DNA of 64,000 nt from Nemophila menziesii (GCA_029959085.1 JARWIR010000005.1:3784501-3848500); one strand, 5' to 3'. Positions 49,516 through 60,189 are shown, numbered from the stretch's first letter. Numbers and translations are program-made. The notes: generated by a model from the letters alone, not told the origin.

Positions 49516-49874
49516 TAGATGTGCAAACTTGTTTGATAAGATTTACGAGTCGAGTCGAGCCGAGCTCAAATTTTAATTAGTCGAGCCAAATTTTCTAAAC
49601 CTTGTTTGTTAACATATTGAACGAGTTTTTTTCGGGTCGAGTTCGAGTTATTAACGAATACTTTGTTTTTTTTATAGGTTTATTAATATATTCATTGATA
49701 ACTAAAACATTAATTTACAGATCGTGAATTAACGAGTTAACGTACGAGTTCGAACAAACTCGTTTTTTTAACGATCGAGTTCGACAATCTTTTTTGTTCG
49801 TTTGTATAAACTAACGAGTTTTTTCGAGACAAGTTCGAACTGCTCTTGAGCAGCTTGGTTCGTTTACAACCCTA
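49516..49874. mobile_element. hAT-type MITE (copy A)
   Basis: Ends TAGATGTGCAAAC and, read in reverse, TAGGGTTGTAAAC form short imperfect inverted repeats. The interior has mirrored ACGAGTT/CGAGTTCG repeats and GAGTCGAGCCGAGCTC, like the element at 30.5 kb. No clear 8-bp duplication remains. The same element sits at the same place in block B. Confidence 0.6.
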
Positions 49875-50038
49875 TAAATAAGTATTAGCCTTACAATATA
49901 CCTATTTCGTAACTTAATGTCTACAAGGTAATGTTCAAAATATATTTAAAAAATGACAACGCCAGGTATGAATAATGGACCAACCCAATAATTTACTTTG
50001 TTATTATTAGATCGAATATAAATTTGTTATGGATTAAG

Positions 50039-50476
50039 TTACCAAAAACAAAAAAAATCGCAAGTACCCTGAATCTCCCAACACTTCGTTAAATTGTGGC
50101 AACAACACCATCTAGAAACACCATCTGGCCTTAACGCAGGAGCACATTTATAGCGATTATATTTACAAATTGTCTCTACGTCTTCGTTTTTTGATCCAAA
50201 TTCGGCTTCAATATGGTCTATTTTTGACAAAAAGATATCATCGTCCTTTTTAGTGTTGGTATTAGATACACCTGAAAAGTGACAAAATAATTCCAAAAAA
50301 AATTAGGTTATACAATATAAATTCAAAATCAATCATCATTATGAGTACGTGGCTTGAAAAATAAGGGATCTATAAATAAGTATTAGACGTATAAACCTAC
50401 CCTCATGATATGTGATAAGGGCAAGAAGAGTAATACAAACTAGCGTGAAACAAAATAAAAACTTATTTGATATCAT
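50039..50476 (-). CDS. Secreted cysteine-rich peptide, copy A (two exons)
   Basis: Gene model from the minus strand: exon 1 50,476-50,401 (76 nt), a 129-nt intron (donor GAGG/GTAGGT, acceptor TTTTCAG/GTG), exon 2 50,271-50,039, giving 102 residues. Exon 1 encodes a clear signal peptide (FLFCFTLVCITLLALITY). The mature part has an acidic linker and eight cysteines spaced C-x6-C-x12-C-C-C-x5-C-x6-C-x3-C, ending CFW. I do not recognise the family for certain. The signal-peptide exon followed by a cysteine-rich exon, and the C-x5-C-x6-C-x3-C tail, recall MEG/ESF1-type seed peptides, but LCR-like peptides are also possible. Copy B at 63.1 kb has the same gene structure and all the cysteines but many loop changes. 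Confidence 0.75.
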
Positions 50477-50793
50477 GATTGTTAATTATTGAATGAGACT
50501 GAAAAAAATTTGTAATGTGTTTAAGAAATAATTGTGATAACTTTATCTTATATAACATTTTGAATCTACTCCTTAGGATTGGTCAACTATATGCATTTAC
50601 GGGTTTACTAAAATTTACCAAGATTTTTTTTTCTTTATGCAAGTGATTTCTTTTATAAAAAAAGGCAATTAATCAAATATCTAATCCCAAAAATGGATGG
50701 TTTAATACTAATTGTATTAAGACACATACCCTATATTCAAGTCATGCAAAACTAATTATAATAAATATTTAATTAATCTTATAATATGTATTA

Positions 50794-50914
50794 TGAGGGG
50801 TCGAAGTAAACATGCAACTGCTAGAGTAGTACTAGATTTTTAGTAAGAACTTTGTTCTTCTTGTAATTCTTTTTTCTTAACGGCTTTAAAGTCTTTCTTG
50901 TATAGAAAAAAAAA
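50794..50914 (+). mobile_element. LINE 3' stub specific to block copy A
   Basis: About 120 bases ending in GGCTTTAAAGTC, TTTCTTGTATAG and nine A. A flank of about 43 bases starting ACTAATTATAATAA is repeated on both sides (50,751 and 50,915) with about seven mismatches. Block B has only one copy of that flank and no insert. It keeps only the non-coding 3' tail of a LINE related to the intact one. Confidence 0.7.
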
Positions 50915-51627
50915 ACTAATTATAATAACTACTTAATTAATCTAATAACATATATTTTATCAAAATAATTAATAATTATGAGATCAATATTAAATCATCT
51001 AATATAGAATAGAAATCTTACCTCTTCTTTTAATTAAATAGCATATCCTATTGATCACATTAAGCAACTTCCTTTATCTTTTTTTTTTTGATATATATAT
51101 GTCGGGGCCAGCTTTCGCGCACCACGACTCTTTCTACGAGAAATATACACATCTTCTTATGTATATTTCCACTTAATCAGAACTAGGTTATCCATGTTTA
51201 GAGAGAAGATTTGAATTTTGTATCCCTTGTTTTACCTCTTTTTAAGGGATAGAAGAAATATGCTTTGGGTAGTTGAACTGTCTTTATCTTTATCTTTATC
51301 TTGTATGTGTAATTCGCTACTTATAAAGTTGGGTGAATTAGTGTGATTAATATATTATTTTCAACGGTCCAAATTAAAATAAAAAACCTCCCCCATAATG
51401 TTTCGGAGGAAATGGATTAGGAAACCTACTTGGATACTTTTTTTCTCCTTTACGTTCTTGCCAACACTTTCTCATACACCACACAAGCAACTTCATAATA
51501 CACTCTATAAAACCAAGCTCCTCCTAATCATTTCCAATTCAACCATTCCTCTAATTCCTTAATTTTTCTTCATTTTATTCGTTTGCTGACTATACATATC
51601 TCTATTAACTACTTGCGTCAATTAGAG

Positions 51628-52199
51628 ATGAATAATTTATACCTAAACACTATTCCACTTGCCATCTTGATACTCGGGTTGGATGAGTTTTTTGTGTTCC
51701 ACGTAACCCTCGTTTGGGGAAGAAAAGTTTACGATTTTTTATCTGGGTCAAATGATTTGGCAGCTTTGGTTTCTTCAAAGAGCCGACCCTGTTCAAAAGT
51801 TCCAGAATATGAATTTTCAAAGGAAATACATGATCAACATGATAGTTACATGCGTGGAGAAGAGATAGAGATGGTAATGAAAAACTTGGGATTTTTTTGC
51901 CACCATGAAAATGAAAAGGCTCAAGTTCAAGAGGGTTTGAATTGTGATGGTTTATTTAACATTTTTGAAGAGAAAAAGGCAAGCTTGGTTGAAGTGAAGG
52001 AAGCCTTTAACGTGTTGATGAGAACAAAGATGGTTTTATTGATGCAATGGAGTTAAAGACAATTTTAATTGCTTTAGGCTTAAGCGAAGGATCAGAGATA
52101 GAGAACTGCCAAAGGATGATTAGAGTGTTTGATGAAAATCAAGATGGGAGTATTGATTTCAATGAATTTGTAAAGTTTATGGAGGCCATTAATATTTGA
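51628..52199 (+). pseudogene. Calmodulin-like protein paralogue, frameshifted
   Basis: Parallels the 41-kb gene from the promoter on. It opens MNNLYLNTIPLAILILG, keeps the membrane segment and the acidic middle, then loses one T near 52,013-52,015 (GTGTTTGATGAG became GTGTTGATGAG). In the shifted frame both EF-hands are still perfect (DENKDGFIDAME and DENQDGSIDFNE) and end at a stop, 52,197-52,199. The break is therefore a single recent deletion just before the first Ca2+ loop. It could also be a sequencing error. Confidence 0.85.
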
Positions 52200-52430
52200 A
52201 TACATCTTTCATTTTCTTTTCCTTCTTTAATTAATATAAGATTTTTTTAGAAATTTTAAGAGAATTAGTAACAACTAGGTAACATTCGTGTTTAAAAAAT
52301 AATCAAGATAAAATTTGTCTCGTTGATGAGAATCAAACTTAGCTCTTCTTGATAAAAGAGAAGGTTGAGGTTAAAAATAAAATCTATAAAAATTAGTGAA
52401 TATGATTATTTATGGTTTAAAATTAAAATC

Positions 52431-52462
52431 CGGCATTTATGCCTCAGATGTATGAAAAAAAA
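52431..52462 (+). mobile_element. Micro-insertion: LINE 3' stem-loop only, 12-bp target duplication
   Basis: The insert is CGGCATTTATGCC, TCAGATGTATG and an A-run, about 24 bases plus tail. It is bracketed by AAAATTAAAATC at 52,419-52,430 and 52,463-52,474. The sequence after the stem, GCCTCAGATGTATG, equals the end of the intact LINE at 25,422-25,435. It is an extreme 5' truncation that kept only the 3' hairpin. Confidence 0.8.
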
Positions 52463-52474
52463 AAAATTAAAATC

Positions 52475-53069
52475 TGAAAAGATTCATGAATATATACAAA
52501 ATAAGTTAGAGCATGTCTTGTTTAAAGCAAAATCAGTCAAATTTATGAATCCAAAATTCATGAGTACTAGTACTACTACTGTATCTGTATACTACTACAA
52601 GTTTGACCAATTCTTGTTTGTATCACAAATTTGACTAACTATTCACAATACTGAAACATATGTTGTTGAACAAAACCATCACAAGTCCATAAAAATAAAG
52701 AATAAGCACACAAAACATTTAATGTAACATTCTGTGTTCACAACTAGTATTAGAAACTTCTCAACAGCCTTAAATTCAAACGTAAAAAAACATATAAACA
52801 TAACACAATATATAAAAAAACAGAATCATACTAAGGATTCGCTCCAGAAAAAATTCCTATACTTTCATCGGATCCAAGTACAATTTCTGAATATGTTAAG
52901 AATATTATGTATTACTGACTAATTTAAATTTGATGCGTGTTTTGACAGAAATAAAGCTTTTCATTTTATTGTTCATATTTACTTCACTAAGTTGTATTTA
53001 CTGTTGTAAAAAGAAAAAAAGAGTTGTGTTTATGGAATCTGCTAATCGATAATTCAAACCACTCCCTAT
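52475..53069. other. Intergenic, AT-rich, no gene seen
   Basis: No coding or repeat signal; a short (TAC)n-like stretch near 52,564-52,595. Confidence 0.5.
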
Positions 53070-53587
53070 ATCTTGTCCAGATATTCCACCACATTATAAT
53101 TGCTATAATTATGTATTTGCAATTGGATTCGCGTTTGAGCCATTAACAAGTGATTACAAGCTAGTTTGGATTCTAAATTTTTCGTATTTTAGCTCAAGTA
53201 ATCTCAGTTTATACATTTAGTTCAGATTCTTGGAGACACTTTAAGGATAAAGATGTGTTTGATCATCTTCATGTTAATTCTACTCACAACACATACTTAA
53301 ACGGATTCTGTTATTGGCCGGCCCATCAGCTTCTTGTATATAACAACTCTATTGCGTTAATGTCTTTTGATGCACGAATTATTGGAGGATGCTTTGATAT
53401 ATGGATAATGAAGGAAAGTGAAAGTTGGACCAAACATTTAACTACAGGACCTATTTTAGACTTAGATTTGAGTTCTTTTGGGTTGTGGGATAATAAGATT
53501 TTATGTATGATCGTTTCTGACCATGTGAGTTCATATGACCTTAATACTCAAGAAATTATCAAACTACAGCAGGCTAATAATAATTAA
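53070..53587 (+). pseudogene. F-box/FBA protein remnant
   Basis: Translated pieces match the intact gene at 54.6 kb: AIGFAFEPLTSDYKLVWILNF (cf. SIGFGFEPLTSDYKVVW), SVYTFSSDSWRHF after a frameshift, NSTHNTYLNGFCYW, then directly YNNSIALMSFD and IDIWIMKESESWTKHLTTGPILDLD. The N-terminal half with the F-box is missing, one frameshift is present, and about 40 residues are deleted after FCYW. It lies in the opposite orientation to the intact gene. Confidence 0.8.
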
Positions 53588-53823
53588 AAAAAAGAAGAAA
53601 AACCTAAGGTATATTAACCAAATTAATTATTTCATCATTGAAGGCAGGAATGATCATCATTAGTTGTGGACCGGTGGTGAGTGCTATTATTTTTAAAGTT
53701 AATTAAACCATATGACAAAATTTGGTGAAAACTTAAATAATAATGAAAAAGATAACTTACTGCATTTCTTACTCGGTTAATATTATCAAAAGCTCTACGG
53801 CATTACGTTAAAGTCTAAAGTAA

Positions 53824-53933
53824 CACCATTTTCACACGCATCTAGTCCTAACATGGACACCTACGGCATGAAGTGTGAAAAAATAATGTTGCCGTTGGAG
53901 TCCAAGTTAAGCTAGATGCGTGTGACGATGGTA
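53824..53933. repeat. 110-base imperfect hairpin (MIRNA-like or tiny MITE)
   Basis: The arms 53,824-53,867 and 53,891-53,933 fold back with a 23-base loop. A 14-bp core is perfect (TCACACGCATCTAG at 53,832 with CTAGATGCGTGTGA at 53,912). An ACCAT/ATGGT stem lies beyond a 2x2 internal loop. Inward, GGAC and GGC/GCC pairs continue with few mismatches and one bulge. No flanking target duplication was recognised. Confidence 0.6.
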
Positions 53934-54627
53934 TAGTGGAAATGGTGGTAGTTATTAGTGAGTTGTTTGGAGCAGAAATAAATAAAACAAAAGTGTTTTC
54001 ATATTGAAAGTATTGGTGAAATGTAGTGAAACTAATTAACCCAATTTATATACCTGTATTATCATATCACACAAAATGTGTCTACTAACTACTACAGCCT
54101 ATCATTCTTTTGGTGTGTGTTTGTCAAGTAGAAGATAAATGATACTTCACAACTTGTGTGTAACAGATTAGCTTTGGTATAAAAATATACGTTTGACCAA
54201 TTAATAAGAACAAACTAATAAATAAATCTTATCTAATTATGTGCTATAATCAATTACCTAAAATTAGATGATGGAAGTTCGATACTATATGGTTATCGAT
54301 AGAGAATGACAGAGAATAATACTTTTATTGATAATTATAGAATACGTGAATTATAATTCCTATTGCCTGTTTTCCCCAAAATTTTCAGGCTGGAACATTA
54401 AAATATCAGTTTTCAAAATTATGAATTTTGATTTTTCTTTTTGGTGCATTTGAAGGTCACTTTATAAGTAATACTTATTCCGTGTATCTATGTTACAAAA
54501 CAATTATCAAGGTAACCGTAACATGTGAAAAAGAGAAAAAATAGGATTATCTTGATAACTAATCATCAATATCAAATAGGATTATTCAGCTCAGAAAATA
54601 CAAGAAATAAAAAGAAAAATCTTGATT
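53934..54627. other. Intergenic, AT-rich, no gene seen
   Basis: Downstream flank of the F-box gene (its 3' end is at 54,628). No further signal. Confidence 0.5.
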
Positions 54628-55734
54628 CTAGTCTTTAGGCTTCAGTGATATTAAACTCTCTTTGTAATCGAGGAAGAAACATCTATTATCATCCTGGCAA
54701 ATACCTTCAAGTTTAATAAATTGTTGAGTATGAAGGTCATATATAATCACTTGGCTAGAATCTGTACTAGGAATAATACGAATAAGCTCATAATCCCACA
54801 AAAAAAGAGAATTCCATTTTAAGTCTAAAAGTGGTCCAATAGTTATATGATTGCTCCATATTTCACTCTCGTTCATTAACCATATATCAATGGATCCCTC
54901 AAATACATGTAGATCATAAGTAATTAACGCAATTGAATTCTTACACACGGAAATCTGATTCCATAGAGATTTAATATCATCGGGAATTTGTATTTCCTTA
55001 AACACTTCTTTACACAAATCAAAGGAAACAAGAGCAGAGTGTGTCATGTCCCAACTGGCCTGAAAATAACAGAATCCATTTAAGTATGCATTCTGAGAAG
55101 GATCAACATTAAGATACCCAACCTTAAGTACATCTTCATCCTCAAAGTGTCTCCAAGAATCACAACTAAACGTATAAACTGAGATTACTTGAGGTTCATA
55201 AAAGTCAGTCTCACGAGTATGAATATCAAAATGAGAAAAATTTCGAATCCAGACCACCTTGTAATCACTTGTTAATGGCTCAAACCCGAATCCAATTGAA
55301 AATCGAGTGCAATAATAATGTGGTGCAATGTCTGGACGAGATATAGGGAGTTGTCTGAATTCTTGAGTAGCTGGATTCCATAAACTTAACTCTTGTTTTC
55401 TATTCATAATACAAAAAATCCCATCTAACTGACCAAAACCATATTCAAAACTCTGTAATTGTAACTCGTGAGGTTGTTCATGTCTCAAGAATGTTGAATC
55501 CGTAAAAAGAGTGACAACACCTTTATCTTTATCAACATCATAAGTATAGGAAAGAAGATGGTTGCTTTGAAAGTTGAAATGATTGCGAATAAAGGTTTGA
55601 TTTTGTATAAGAGCGTACCATTTTTTGCAAACGCATTTAAATCGTAATAATGATTTTACTTTTACCCTTAATAGTATTTGTTCAATTACATCTTCAGACA
55701 TCTCATAACCATAACTATGGTGGTTACCTTCCAT
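54628..55734 (-). CDS. F-box protein with FBA-type associated domain
   Basis: 368 residues from Met at 55,734. An F-box occupies about residues 11-50 (EDVIEQILLRVKVKSLLRF, then KCVCKKWYALI) and should bind SKP1 in an SCF ubiquitin ligase. The FBA_1/kelch-like region follows, with LWNPATQEFRQLP, SIGFGFEPLTSDYKVVW, VYTFSCDSWR, AYLNGFCYF and IDIWLMNESEIW in the usual order. The target is unknown. The frame stays open upstream to 55,791, but the start at 55,734 gives the standard N-terminus, and an acceptor-like TTGCAG lies near 55,766, so a leader intron is possible. The first F-box residues read EMSED instead of the usual LPxD. A broken inverted paralogue lies 1 kb away. Confidence 0.88.
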   Translation of the reverse strand: MEGNHHSYGYEMSEDVIEQILLRVKVKSLLRFKCVCKKWYALIQNQTFIRNHFNFQSNHLLSYTYDVDKDKGVVTLFTDSTFLRHEQPHELQLQSFEYGFGQLDGIFCIMNRKQELSLWNPATQEFRQLPISRPDIAPHYYCTRFSIGFGFEPLTSDYKVVWIRNFSHFDIHTRETDFYEPQVISVYTFSCDSWRHFEDEDVLKVGYLNVDPSQNAYLNGFCYFQASWDMTHSALVSFDLCKEVFKEIQIPDDIKSLWNQISVCKNSIALITYDLHVFEGSIDIWLMNESEIWSNHITIGPLLDLKWNSLFLWDYELIRIIPSTDSSQVIIYDLHTQQFIKLEGICQDDNRCFFLDYKESLISLKPKD

Positions 55735-56101
55735 ATCTAAACCAGTTTTTGCATGAGGACAGATACTGCAATTAATAAAAAATACATACACAGGGAGGAA
55801 CCAAATGTGAAATATACCAAAAAATTAATTAAGTGACCTAATTAGCTTTACCGACGTATAAGTAGCAATTACCTAATAATGGCTAGAGAATTTAATGGAA
55901 AAAATATATTAGATTTAGCACATCTATAGAACAAACAACCACTTAAACCGCCAAAGATTACAAAAAGAAATTAATAGAATGAGCTTTGAATAAGGGTAAC
56001 TATGGAGAAATGTACCTTTTCAGAGAAAATCATCTAATTAGCGCTGGAGAGAAGTTTAATGCTTAACGGTAGAAGAGAGATATAAGACGCGACAAAAAAA
56101 T
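55735..56101. other. Promoter side of the F-box gene
   Basis: AT-rich upstream region of the minus-strand F-box gene, ending at the target duplication of a LINE. No other feature. Confidence 0.4.
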
Positions 56102-56117
56102 AATGAGGAAATTATTT

Positions 56118-57246
56118 ATTTTTTTGTTACAAGAGAGGTCTAAAAAGACCGGGAGGGGAACCTCCAATTATTGATTATCTAAAACAGTTCTAGGCACAGC
56201 CCAGCCACACCTATCCAATGTTAGTAGGCGCCATAAACCATCTGGGGGGTCCTTGAGTGTGATTGACCCCTCTTCCCTGTTCATACCATGCTTAGCTAAC
56301 CAGTCTGCACACCCATTTGCTTCCCTGTAACACCACACCAGCTCGAAATGACTATTTGCCCCCATAATATCACGGCAAGCCCTTACCTTATCATCCACGG
56401 CAACCCTTGAGTTCGCACCGCCCTTCACTAGCGCGTGCAACTCACTCGAGTCCGTCTCAATAAGGAGGGATGTAATGTCCTGTTCCAATGCCAAGCGTAA
56501 CCCAAAAAGAAGCACAAGAATCTCCGCTTCAAGAGGTGAATTCGCAACACACTGACCCGCAAAACCATTAAAATAATCTCCATTGCTATTACGTAATAAA
56601 CCTCCAATACCCGTTTTCTTTCTATCCCAACTAATCGCGCCATCAACATTCAATTTTAGGCCTCCCGTAGGTTTATCCCATTTGATAAGGATGCTTTTCG
56701 CGGAGACGATTAAACCTCCATCTCGTTCCATACCCCAAGCTCGAACATAATCACAGGCCGAATTCATGATAATTGCACTTAGGTCCCTGCTAGACTTTTC
56801 TTTAATAGTTGGGTCGAAAAGTCTTTTATTTCTATCAACCCAAATATTCCAGATATATGCCGCAAAGATATTTCTCCGTTCGATCCCATTAACACACTCT
56901 TTTTTAGACAATAATTCCTTCCACCACTCGAGCTCATCCAAGTGCGCAAATCTGTCCAGATTACTATTGGAATCCCCGTGCTGCTGCTGAGTTCCGTCCC
57001 TGGAGAGCAGGTTCGCCTCAGCTGAACCACGCTGATCATTGCCGTCCCTGTGAAGCCGAATAGCTGTTGCTGTGGGCTGCTGACGTGGTGCTGCAAGTCC
57101 CCGAAGCCGGCGCTGCTGTTCTTGTAATTCCAGCTCAGAAACCTGTTCCGAAGCCCCTGTCCAGGAGCTCACAACCTGCTGCGCTGGAGTTCTATTACCA
57201 ATCTCCTCACCACGCGCTGGACCAGTATCATCTCCAGCAGCCCTTC
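56118..57246 (-). mobile_element. 5'-truncated LINE with open RNase H frame, 16-bp target duplication
   Basis: The exact 16-mer AATGAGGAAATTATTT lies at 56,102-56,117 and 57,247-57,262. Read on the minus strand the insert ends GGTCTTTTTAGACC, TCTCTTGTAAC and an A-rich tail. A frame from 57,172 to 56,168 (334 residues) is still open. It includes IWNIWVDRNKRLF, LNVDGAISWD, AEILVLLFGL, ETDSSELHALVKGG, REANGCADWLA and DPPDGLWRLL, a complete RNase H domain with its catalytic acids. The first 100 residues are Gln/Arg-rich linker. Whether it is expressed is unknown; truncation removed endonuclease and reverse transcriptase. Confidence 0.9.
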
Positions 57247-57309
57247 AATGAGGAAATTATTTTAGAAGCCCAGATATCAAAAAATTACAAAGTCTTAACT
57301 AAAAAAATA

Positions 57310-58698
57310 GGGTCAATTACTATAAGATCTTGGAAAGTATCTTAGTGTCATATAGAAACCAAGTGATTCTTCTCTCTAAAATTCACTAGATAGCAAATAT
57401 TAAAAGAATTTTGAAAATGGGGGGAGAAACGTAGCTCGAGACGCTCGTAATGTTCACTAACTATGAATCGACCCAATTGAGTTTACTTAAGTGACATAAA
57501 AGTGGTCCAATGAACATTTTTTTAATCAAGAGTATATAATTAACAAATGTCATTACTACCTTTATAGTGTATACAACAAAAAAATAGATTATTTTCTCTT
57601 CTCCATTACCATTATTTCTCTCTCCTCTATTACCATTAATCTTTCACGCTCTTTATCATTTTTTCTCTCTCCTCCTTCATTAACAATCAATAATTTTCAG
57701 TTCTAGCCACAACCACCGACCACCACCGAAAAAAGTATTGAGCATATTTTTCTAAGCATATTTTACTAAGCATATTTTACTGAGCATATTTTTATGAGCA
57801 TATTTTACTGAGCATATCTTACTGGGCATATTTCACAAAAACTTCTGAGCATTTAACAAAAAATCTGAGCAAATCACAAAACCGGCATTTCACAACTTTT
57901 CTGGAAAAAAAAGTAATCTAATCTAACATAAATCTATTACATTTCTGGAAAAAATAGTAATCTAATATAGCTTTGCGATGTGGAAACAAACGACAGCGAA
58001 GAAGGCAACCTTCCAGAAACTTCTGAGCGCAAAACTTCTGAACGCAAACTTACTGAGTATGGTTTGAACTTGTTGAGCATGGTTCGAACTTACTTAGCAT
58101 GGTTTGAATTTGTTGAGCATGGTTCGGACTTGCAGAGCCTGGTTCGAACTTGATGAGCATGGTTCGAACTTGCTGAGCTTGCTGAATCTGTCCACCTTCG
58201 AAACTTGAACATGAACGAAACCAAATCCATGGCAGATCTGAGCTCCAACTTCACGAAGCTTGAACACCTACAAACCAAGCTTCGTCACCTCCGCTGCACC
58301 ACCTCGAACCACCACGAGATCTAAGAAGAGCTTCGCTGGTTACCGCGTTGGTGGTGCAAAGACTCTGGCGAAGACTGTCACATCATCTCCGTTCAAAGTG
58401 AGCGAAGCCACCGCCAAAACGACCCCATCTCCGTCTCCGTTCAAAGCGAGCGACACCACTGCCACTCCACGTCTTCAACACATCACATCTTTTTGAAGCT
58501 TCCACGGAGTAGATCTACTCTGGCGAGACGTAAATCATAGTCTAGTAAAGAGAGAGAGAGAGAGATATTTGATGTTATTTAGCTATGGATATTTGTGAGC
58601 TGCAATGGGAATTTTAAGAGAAAAAGAGAGGGAGAAAGAGAGTGGAGATGAGAGAGGGGAGAGGGAGAGTGTTCAGGGTTTTAATTTTTTAGATAAAA

Positions 58699-58729
<31 letters not shown>

Positions 58730-58881
58730 GGAAAATAAAAAACAAAAGAGGGTAAAAAAGTAATTGAATTTTTGTCCTATAGTGTTAATTTTTGTTTGTG
58801 CCCTTTAGTAAGAAGAGGAAAATCACCTAGTCTTGTTGGGTCTTGAGGTGGTGTCTTCAATACCCCTTGGATAATAATCTC
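57310..58881. mobile_element. Non-autonomous Mutator-like element, copy B
   Basis: Same ends as copy A: GGGTCAATTAC at the start and GGATAATAATCTC at the end. Homology runs through the first 450 and last 150 bases. The flanks AAAAAAATA (57,301) and AAAAAAATA (58,883, after one extra A) fit a 9-bp duplication. The interior has TGAGCATATT repeats (57,735-57,835), seven 20-base units like TGGTTCGAACTTGCTGAGCA (58,050-58,180) and a GC-richer segment with Ser/Lys/Thr-coding frames (58,250-58,500). A (TA)n tract lies at 58,700-58,728. No transposase. It sits 48 bases from a LINE. Confidence 0.8.
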
Positions 58882-58999
58882 AAAAAAAATATTCTAAAAT
58901 AAAACTTAAAAAAATATTTTTAAAAAAACTTAAGTTTGATTTTTTAGTTAGAATTTTTATCTTTATACCTCTAGTTAGTTTGTATTTGGTGTCGACTAA

Positions 59000-60120
59000 C
59001 ATTTTTTGCATTTTGGTATAGACCAATGTGTTTTTGTTTGGAACATATCAATTTTTCTGTTCTGGTACGTACCAACTGCTATTGTGTTCGTTTTACGATT
59101 TATTATACCCGCATTTTTTTTGTGATTGCATGATAGGTCCCTAATAGTATGTTTCTAGACTTAAACGGTTATGTCCAAGTTAATGTATGGACTTATTTAG
59201 AAACCCTATCAAATCAAGGTCCACCATTGGTACGCGCCAAACAAAGTTTTTCCCGCAAAAACAATACACAAATCTATTCACGATAACTTTGATTTGTTTT
59301 GGTATATACCAATTAGATTCATTTGGTACATTCCAAACATATAAAAATCTAGATCCAAACCTAAATATACTCACAATAATTTTTGGAAATATAAAGAAAA
59401 CAAAAAATACTATGTTCAACAGAAAAAAAACAAATCTTCAATGTGCGCACGAAGGCCACCAATCTGATGGCGCACGAGATCTACTCCAGCGGCACAAGAC
59501 AGCGGCAGAATCAGGAGATTGGCTGCGCAGAGATGGTCTTATGGCGGAGTATGGGCCACGGGGGTGGCGGCGCTGAACGACGGTTTGCTGTCGATGGCGG
59601 AGAATGAACGGCGCTGGTTTCCGTTCGTGGATGCACGAGGCCTAGAAGGTGTGCAGCGTGGCCCACGAAGGTGAGCGATGGCGAGTTTGCTGTGTCCGCA
59701 AAGGTGAAGAGGAGGGTCACGGGGCGGCAGCGCTAAACAGCGTTTTTCTAGTGATGGTGGCGCTGGAAGTCAGCGGCGGTTTCCGTTCGTGAAGGCACGA
59801 GATCTGGAAGGTGAGCGGCTCTGGAAGGTAAATCTGGTGGTGAGCGGCGCTGGAAGGTAGATATGGTGGTGAGCGGCGCTGGAAAGTGACCAGTCTAGCA
59901 GTAGTGGGAGTTGTTGGTGATGAGCGATGCTGTAAGGGGAGCGGCGCCGGTCGGAGGTGAGTGCCGATGGGGGATGGTGGAGGTCGGAATGGTGGAGGTC
60001 TGTTGGTGGGAAGGAGTGGTGCTCTTGAGAGAGAAGACGCAAATCGAGAGAGAGGAAGGAGAGAGGTCGGGAATCAGAACCCTAATGGATATTTTTTTGC
60101 TTTTATTTTTTACTGGCAAT
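59000..60120. other. Palindrome array plus GC-rich repeat segment, possible unclassified element
   Basis: 59,005-59,345 has five near-palindromes of the type TTGGTAYRYRCCAA. 59,450-60,070 is GC-rich with reiterated GGTGAGCGGCGCTGGAAGGT units (59,760-59,890) and purine-rich GAGAGAG near 60,035. The layout (palindromes, then GC-rich frames, then a GAGAGA stretch and ACCCTAATG) parallels the Mutator-like elements at 16 and 57 kb. I found no termini. Open frames here have no known domain. Confidence 0.4.
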
Positions 60121-60189
60121 AGAAAGGTTGTGGGGCTTTTGGGCTTTGTTTTTTTTTGGGGTTGGGTAAATGGTTGTATTAAAAAGAAA

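Larger units (their letters stand above)
44012..51060 (+). repeat. Duplicated block, copy A (contains later insertions)
   Basis: The stretches 44,012-45,122 and 49,313-51,060 match 61,286-64,000 in the same order and orientation at roughly 90-95% identity by eye. Shared content is the LINE 3' end, AT-rich DNA, a hAT-type MITE and a cysteine-rich peptide gene. The LTR element at 45,123-49,312 and a LINE stub at 50,794-50,914 are absent from copy B, so they came after the duplication. Confidence 0.88.

Noticed and set aside
55735..55791. Upstream extension of the F-box protein
   Set aside because: The first 19 codons do not resemble F-box N-termini, and an acceptor-like site lies within; the start at 55,734 is preferred.
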